Assembly (NCBI GenBank): GCA_964519245.1
Contig: CAZFLK010000209.1
Span: forward strand, 1-9,104
Length of the DNA: 9,104 nt
Source: JAYPEY01 sp964519245
GTDB taxonomy: Bacteria > Verrucomicrobiota > Verrucomicrobiia > Limisphaerales > JAYPEY01
Direction of reading: 5' to 3'
The translations under genes and the position numbers were made by a program. Positions 5,314 through 9,104 of the stretch are shown here, in pieces. The number at the start of each line of letters is the position of its first letter. Position 1 is the first letter of the stretch. The notes under the pieces are model-generated. The model was not told the origin of the DNA, ran no database searches, and saw only the letters and a list, made by a program, of their open reading frames with translations.

Positions 5314-6284
5314 GAAAGACACTGATGGCAATTGGTTTGGCGGCGGCGTATCCGCTTGCGGCCCAGGACCTGGGCGGCGATCTCGCCCTGCACAAGCTCC
5401 TGGTCGAAGGCGAGAAGTGGGAACTGGTTGTGGATGGTCTCGGCTTTGCCGACGCGCCCTGCGGCGATGATAAAGGCAACTTCTATTACTCCGACATGCG
5501 GAGCAAGGAGGGGCTCTTCATGGTCGCGCCGAATGGAAAGGTGTCGCCGTTGTTCCCGGAATCGGTTGGCGCGCAATCGATCAGCGGCGCGAAGTTCGGT
5601 CCGGACGGCAGGCTCTATTGCTGCCAGGGGAAAAAGCAACGGGTGATCGCATTCACATTGCCGGACGGAAAGATGGAGGTTCTGGCGGAGGACGTGAAGC
5701 CGAATGATCTGATTGTGTCGCACGACGGCTATTTGTTCCTGACCGAAACGCCGAAGAAGCAGGTGACCCTGATCAACCTGAAGACGAAGCAGGTTTCCGC
5801 CGTAAGCGTTGATGTCTTGAATGCGCCGAACGGACTGACGCTCTCGCCGGGGCAGGACACCTTGGCGGTGTCGGATTATCGCGGTCTGCATGTCTGGACC
5901 TTTCGCGTGGGCGTCGATGGCGCATTGGACGCCCCTTCGAACTACATGACCATGCGGACGAAGATCAAACCGGAGGAGGAGCGCGTCCCTGTTCCGACCA
6001 TCGACACCTTCTCGCGTGGCGACGGTATGACCATGGACGAGAACGGCCGCTACTACGTGGCCACCGCTCTTGGCGTGCAGGTTTTCGATCCCACGGGCCG
6101 TGAATGCGGTCTGATCCCCAAGCCCAACGATTCGCCCATGACCAGCGTCTTTCTCGGCGGTCCCGGCGGGAACAACCTCTACACCACCTGCAAGGACAAG
6201 ATCTTCAAGCTCAAGGTGAAAGCAAAGGGCGTGACACCGTGGAAGGGCGCGACGGACGTGAAGCCCGTGCCGTTCAAGCGGTAG
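5310..6284 (+). CDS. Secreted SMP-30/gluconolactonase-like beta-propeller protein
   Basis: A 324-aa protein whose residues 1-18 (MRKTLMAIGLAAAYPLAA) form a Sec signal peptide. The rest reads as a six-bladed propeller of the SMP-30/gluconolactonase/luciferin-regenerating family (PF08450): repeated 'Gn.y..D' strands, PNDLIVSHDG, NAPNGLTLSP, and DGMTMDENG. Likely metal ligands are D48 (in ADAP, where the family often has EGP), N174 (PNGL) and D238 (DGMTMD), with N132 (PND) at the substrate site. Family members open sugar lactones, using Ca2+ or Zn2+. The start overlaps the esterase 2 stop by ATGA, so it is expressed with that enzyme. Esterase plus lactonase suggests periplasmic breakdown of an esterified sugar or uronic-acid polymer. 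The glutamate-to-aspartate change could alter metal binding. The exact lactone is unknown. Confidence 0.88.
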   Translation: MRKTLMAIGLAAAYPLAAQDLGGDLALHKLLVEGEKWELVVDGLGFADAPCGDDKGNFYYSDMRSKEGLFMVAPNGKVSPLFPESVGAQSISGAKFGPDGRLYCCQGKKQRVIAFTLPDGKMEVLAEDVKPNDLIVSHDGYLFLTETPKKQVTLINLKTKQVSAVSVDVLNAPNGLTLSPGQDTLAVSDYRGLHVWTFRVGVDGALDAPSNYMTMRTKIKPEEERVPVPTIDTFSRGDGMTMDENGRYYVATALGVQVFDPTGRECGLIPKPNDSPMTSVFLGGPGGNNLYTTCKDKIFKLKVKAKGVTPWKGATDVKPVPFKR

Positions 6285-6301
6285 GGGCGTTCTTCAAGGA
6301 G

Positions 6302-6441
6302 CGGCGACATTCCTGTCGCCGTGGCCGCAACGCGGCCACTCTGCGCGTTGGTTGTAAATCGCGCGTCGTTAATGCTCGTGTCGTCTGAGAGTGGCGGCCC
6401 AGTGTGCCCGCTTCGCAGGTAGGGCGACAGGCATGTCGCCC
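6302..6441. repeat. Paired palindromic element (BIME/MITE-like) between convergent genes
   Basis: Three hairpins lie in the 175-bp gap. Arm L is CGGCGACA-TTCC-TGTCGCCG (6302-6321). Next is GTGGCCGC-AAC-GCGGCCAC (6321-6339). Arm R is GGGCGACA-GGCA-TGTCGCCC (6422-6441). Read on the opposite strand, arm R's 18-base core differs from arm L's at one base, so the arms are inverted copies. CCACTCT (6336-6342) can also pair with AGAGTGG (6388-6394). No protein-coding signal is visible. It may serve as a bidirectional transcript end, but there is no T-run. Confidence 0.7.
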
Positions 6442-6459
6442 CTTCCTGGGAATCCCGAC

Positions 6460-8814
6460 CTACTTTGGCGCCGGCCAATCCAGGTGCTTGTGGAGGAAGC
6501 GATAGGTTGCCTGGCCGTTGATGGTGTGGGGGCCGTTGAAGTATTCGATCTCGGTCTTGTCCGGGATTCCCAGGTAGGCGTAGGTGCGGCGGATCTTGGC
6601 GTACTCGTAGGCGACCCATTCGTCGGGCGCGACGCCGTCGTTGTGGCCGCGTTCGACCATGAAGGGGCGGGGCGCGAGCATGACGCCCATTTCCGCGTAG
6701 TTGTAGGTGTGGCCGAGATCGAATTCAAAGATCTCATATTCCCCGGTGAAGACGTAGCTGTGGCGGCGGTCGATCGTCGTGTTCTTCTTCACCCATTCGT
6801 TGAAATCCGCCGAGCAGATCGACAGGGCGTAGCGGTCCAGCAAAGAGGGTAGGCGCATGGCGGACTTGCCGCCATAGGAGAGGCCGTAGAATCCGATGCG
6901 CTTCGGATCGACGAAAGGCTGCTCCGAAAGCCAATCGAGGATCCGATCATGTTGGGCGAGGATGACGGAGAACAGCGTCTTGCCCAAAGGGTTGAGCTTG
7001 CGCTGCAGGACGCGGAACTCATCCTTTCCACGATAGGGGTTGTGCGGCGCGAAGGTGATGAAGCCGCGTTCGGCCAGCTTCGCGGCGAAGGCCTTGTAGG
7101 CGCGCCAGGGGCGGCTTGTTTCATCCTCGTCGATGACGTGTTCGGGCAGGCCTTCCAATCCATGTTGGCAGACCACCACCGGACGTTTCTGGCCAGGCTT
7201 GAGATCCTTCGGCAACAACAGGTAACCCCAGGCGTATACGCCGGAATAAACGTCCAAGACGACCTCGTGGCAGGTCCATTTGTCGGTCTCCTTGATGAGG
7301 CGGGAGCGGGGATTGGCGGGGACGTTGGCGGCGGGCAGGCGGCCGATGACATTGTCCCACAGGTCCTTCTTGTAGGCCTCGATGTCCTTGGCCCACTGCT
7401 CGGGCGTGGACGGCTTGATCTTGTTCCAGAAGGTCTCCATGCGGCTGTATTCGCAGAAGCGGAGCAGGGTTTGCGTGTAGTCCACCAATTCCTGGACCTG
7501 GCGTTTTTGGCGGACGCCGAGGTCGAGGACATCACGGGTGTCCTTGGCGGGAGGACCGTCGGTCTGCAGTGGGCTGTCGATGCCTAGTCCCGCGAGGAAG
7601 GGGATGAGGGCCTCCTTGGAGCCTGGGCCGATGGTGTTGCCTTCGGCCCCATAGACCAGCGAAAGGCTTTGGCTGAAGACCGGGCCGGCCAAGGCGGCGG
7701 CGCGTTTGAACTCATTCTCGACCTCGTGCACTGCGGGCGTCGCAATCTTGCCGGGAGCGGCGCCGGCGCGACGGCCTCTGCGTGGCGGAGGCGGCCCGTC
7801 GATCTGAGGCGCGGCGCTGTGTTCGAGGACCAAGGTTCGCGGGGCGATGGAGGCGGCGAGGTAGGCGTCGCCGAACTCGCGGATCAATCCCATCACGTTG
7901 CGGTAGATGGGCTCTTCCCAGACGCGTTCTCGCGGGCCGAAGTAGCCGCTGACGAGTGTCGCGTCGATGCGTGTGTCCAGGGCTGCGGAATAGAGGGCCA
8001 GCAAGCCGCCTTCCCCGTAGCCGGCGACGCCGATGCTGGCTTCGGCTCCGGCGACATTTTCAAACCAATCCACCAGGCCGAGAATCTTCTGGATCTCGTA
8101 GCCGATGACGTGACGTCCCATTTCGAAAGCCTGGCGGTAGATCCATTCCCGGTGGGGTTGGTTGGTGAAGATTCCGGCCAACTCGCTGCCGGACCAGGTG
8201 TCGTCGCGGTCGATGAGGGTGGGGATGACGACGAGGCAGCCCTGCTCGGCGAGGCGGCGGGCGAATTGGTTCTCCGGGTCGATCCCGGGCAGCAGGCCGG
8301 CGAGCATCTCAGGCGTTTGGTCGGCGTCCGGGATGGCGACGATGTGCGCCTTGGTTGGGCCCTTTGGTTGGAGCAGCAGCCCTTCGCCGTGGACGCCCTT
8401 CAGGACCTGCCAGCGGACGACATGGACAGAGTATGCGGACGTTTCCGCAATCTTGGATGGAACAGAGGTTGTGCCCATGTGCTCCAAGGCGTTGACGGGC
8501 AGCCGTTCATCCACGACCCCAAGGGCCTTGCGAAGACGAGCGCGATTGCGTTCGTGGGCCCTCTCATAGGCGGCGCGGGAACTGTGGTCGTAATCCCAGA
8601 GATCGGCGTTGGCGGCGCGGGAGTTCCGGATTTCCCGATCCAGATGGCGGCTGATCCCGGCGACCATCTGCGCGGACAGATCGCCTTCCATGGCGAGCGG
8701 TTTCGTTCCGGGAAGGATGGCAGGAGCGGCGTGGAGGAAAAGGGGGAGGAACGCGGTCGCGATGAGGAAAGGAAGTCCGCGGATGATTGAGGGGCGAATA
8801 TGTTTGATTGCCAT
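6460..8814 (-). CDS. Large secreted tandem alpha/beta-hydrolase (acetyl xylan esterase-like), first domain degenerate
   Basis: A 784-aa exported protein. Residues 1-32 form a signal peptide (basic IKHIRPSIIR, hydrophobic core, ...HAAPA). Two alpha/beta-hydrolase units follow. Domain 1, about residues 110-430, has an elbow GVAGYGEGG with glycine (G267) at the nucleophile position, so it is probably non-catalytic. Residues about 352-366 form a Pro/Arg-rich linker-like loop (PPPPRRGRRAG). Domain 2, about residues 500-784, is complete: S646 in GFYGLSYGG, D726 in ERGHNDGV, H763 in GPHTING, and an oxyanion-side QHGLEG. Domain 2 resembles the dienelactone hydrolase/acetyl xylan esterase types. Proteins of this two-domain build are common in Planctomycetes and Verrucomicrobia (recalled, not checked). 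Likely role: de-esterification of a polysaccharide outside the cytoplasm, with domain 1 perhaps binding the substrate. It is transcribed towards the lactonase from its own promoter-like site. No clear Shine-Dalgarno is present. Confidence 0.85.
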   Translation of the reverse strand: MAIKHIRPSIIRGLPFLIATAFLPLFLHAAPAILPGTKPLAMEGDLSAQMVAGISRHLDREIRNSRAANADLWDYDHSSRAAYERAHERNRARLRKALGVVDERLPVNALEHMGTTSVPSKIAETSAYSVHVVRWQVLKGVHGEGLLLQPKGPTKAHIVAIPDADQTPEMLAGLLPGIDPENQFARRLAEQGCLVVIPTLIDRDDTWSGSELAGIFTNQPHREWIYRQAFEMGRHVIGYEIQKILGLVDWFENVAGAEASIGVAGYGEGGLLALYSAALDTRIDATLVSGYFGPRERVWEEPIYRNVMGLIREFGDAYLAASIAPRTLVLEHSAAPQIDGPPPPRRGRRAGAAPGKIATPAVHEVENEFKRAAALAGPVFSQSLSLVYGAEGNTIGPGSKEALIPFLAGLGIDSPLQTDGPPAKDTRDVLDLGVRQKRQVQELVDYTQTLLRFCEYSRMETFWNKIKPSTPEQWAKDIEAYKKDLWDNVIGRLPAANVPANPRSRLIKETDKWTCHEVVLDVYSGVYAWGYLLLPKDLKPGQKRPVVVCQHGLEGLPEHVIDEDETSRPWRAYKAFAAKLAERGFITFAPHNPYRGKDEFRVLQRKLNPLGKTLFSVILAQHDRILDWLSEQPFVDPKRIGFYGLSYGGKSAMRLPSLLDRYALSICSADFNEWVKKNTTIDRRHSYVFTGEYEIFEFDLGHTYNYAEMGVMLAPRPFMVERGHNDGVAPDEWVAYEYAKIRRTYAYLGIPDKTEIEYFNGPHTINGQATYRFLHKHLDWPAPK

Positions 8815-8820
8815 GCGCGT

Positions 8821-8849
8821 AAGGAATCAAAGGCGCGGAGCAGGGTCAA
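8821..8849 (-). promoter_or_regulatory. Putative leaderless promoter of the large hydrolase
   Basis: On the - strand TTGACC (8849-8844) is followed by a 17-base spacer and TTCCTT (8826-8821), 6 bases before the ATG at 8814. The -35 box is good (5/6) and the -10 is poor (2/6). The TTGAC start lies 35 bases before the ATG, as for the other two operon heads. Function is inferred from this shared geometry. Confidence 0.4.
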
Positions 8850-8876
8850 GCGCGTGGCGATTCGTAAGGCAGGGCC

Positions 8877-9104
8877 TCAGCCATTGAGCAATTCGCGCAG
8901 GCGGGCGGTCGTCTGATCGCGGTCAAGTTGGCTGGCCGCGACCTCCAAAGTGAGCCGTTCCCACTCGGGGCCATCGGGTGGTGTCTGGAAACCATTGAGC
9001 TTCAGGAAGACCAGGCATGCGCCGAGCGCAGTTCTCTTGTTCCCGTCGATGAACGGGTGGTTTCTGCAAAGATAGAAGAGGTAGGCTGCCGCGACTTCAA
9101 TGGC
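8877..9104 (-). CDS. doc: Doc/Fic-family toxin, C-terminal part (truncated by window edge)
   Basis: The reverse strand is open from the right edge to a TGA at 8877-8879, giving the last 75 residues. HPFIDGNKRTAL (residues 16-27 of the fragment) is the Fic/Doc signature, with the catalytic-loop histidine followed by GNKR. GNKR rather than GNGR points to the Doc (death-on-curing) branch. Doc proteins are about 125-135 aa, so roughly 50-60 N-terminal residues lie beyond the window. P1 Doc phosphorylates elongation factor Tu and stops translation, and is held by a Phd-type antitoxin normally encoded just upstream. That gene would be outside this window, so the pair cannot be confirmed. The helix after the motif (ALGACLVFLKLNGF) matches Doc. 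The gene ends 62 bases before the large hydrolase on the same strand. Confidence 0.9.
   Translation of the reverse strand, partial: AIEVAAAYLFYLCRNHPFIDGNKRTALGACLVFLKLNGFQTPPDGPEWERLTLEVAASQLDRDQTTARLRELLNG

Noticed and set aside
6302..6441. Standard intrinsic terminators for the convergent genes
   Set aside because: Hairpins are strong but none is followed by a T-run on either strand, and the paired inverted design fits a repeat element better.
7669..8790. Long + strand open frame opposite the large hydrolase (373 codons)
   Set aside because: The translation is rich in G, D, V and A without motifs, and it mirrors the codon pattern of the real - strand gene.

Overview
This is a GC-rich bacterial window (roughly 60% GC by eye). 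Three traits suggest the PVC superphylum, most plausibly Verrucomicrobiota or a relative: tracts of 7-base repeats between genes, secreted esterases next to a gluconolactonase-like protein, and a very large two-domain alpha/beta hydrolase. No rRNA or taxon-specific marker is present, so this placement is inference.

Left third (1-2889, + strand): two heptamer-repeat tracts (1-120) lead directly into a tight gene run. It encodes a MogA-type molybdopterin adenylyltransferase, a small SLBB-like lipoprotein, a HAD phosphatase and a PLP-dependent alpha-oxoamine-synthase-like enzyme. The last two overlap by ATGA. The run looks like one operon, but no single pathway obviously joins the four proteins.

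Middle (2890-6284, + strand): two tandem paralogous secreted esterases (PF00756/CE1-like, same Ser-Asp-His spacing) and a secreted SMP-30/gluconolactonase-like protein. A small toxin-antitoxin-like gene pair sits between the two esterases. The putative toxin gene overlaps the second esterase by ATGA, and that esterase overlaps the lactonase by ATGA. Expression of the two downstream enzymes is therefore probably coupled to the TA-like pair. A 16-bp perfect inverted repeat made of heptamer-repeat DNA flanks the pair. Its right copy lies inside, and encodes, the signal peptide of the second esterase.

Right third (6285-9104): a 175-bp convergent intergenic region carries a paired palindromic (BIME/MITE-like) element. 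Then come a 784-aa secreted tandem alpha/beta hydrolase on the - strand, whose first domain has lost the nucleophile serine, and the C-terminal part of a Doc/Fic toxin running off the right edge.

Three operon-leading genes (esterase 1, the antitoxin-like gene, the 784-aa hydrolase) have a TTGAC/TTGCA-type element starting 35-36 bases before the ATG and no clear Shine-Dalgarno. This geometry fits leaderless or near-leaderless transcripts. No gene-free stretch exceeds 300 bases.
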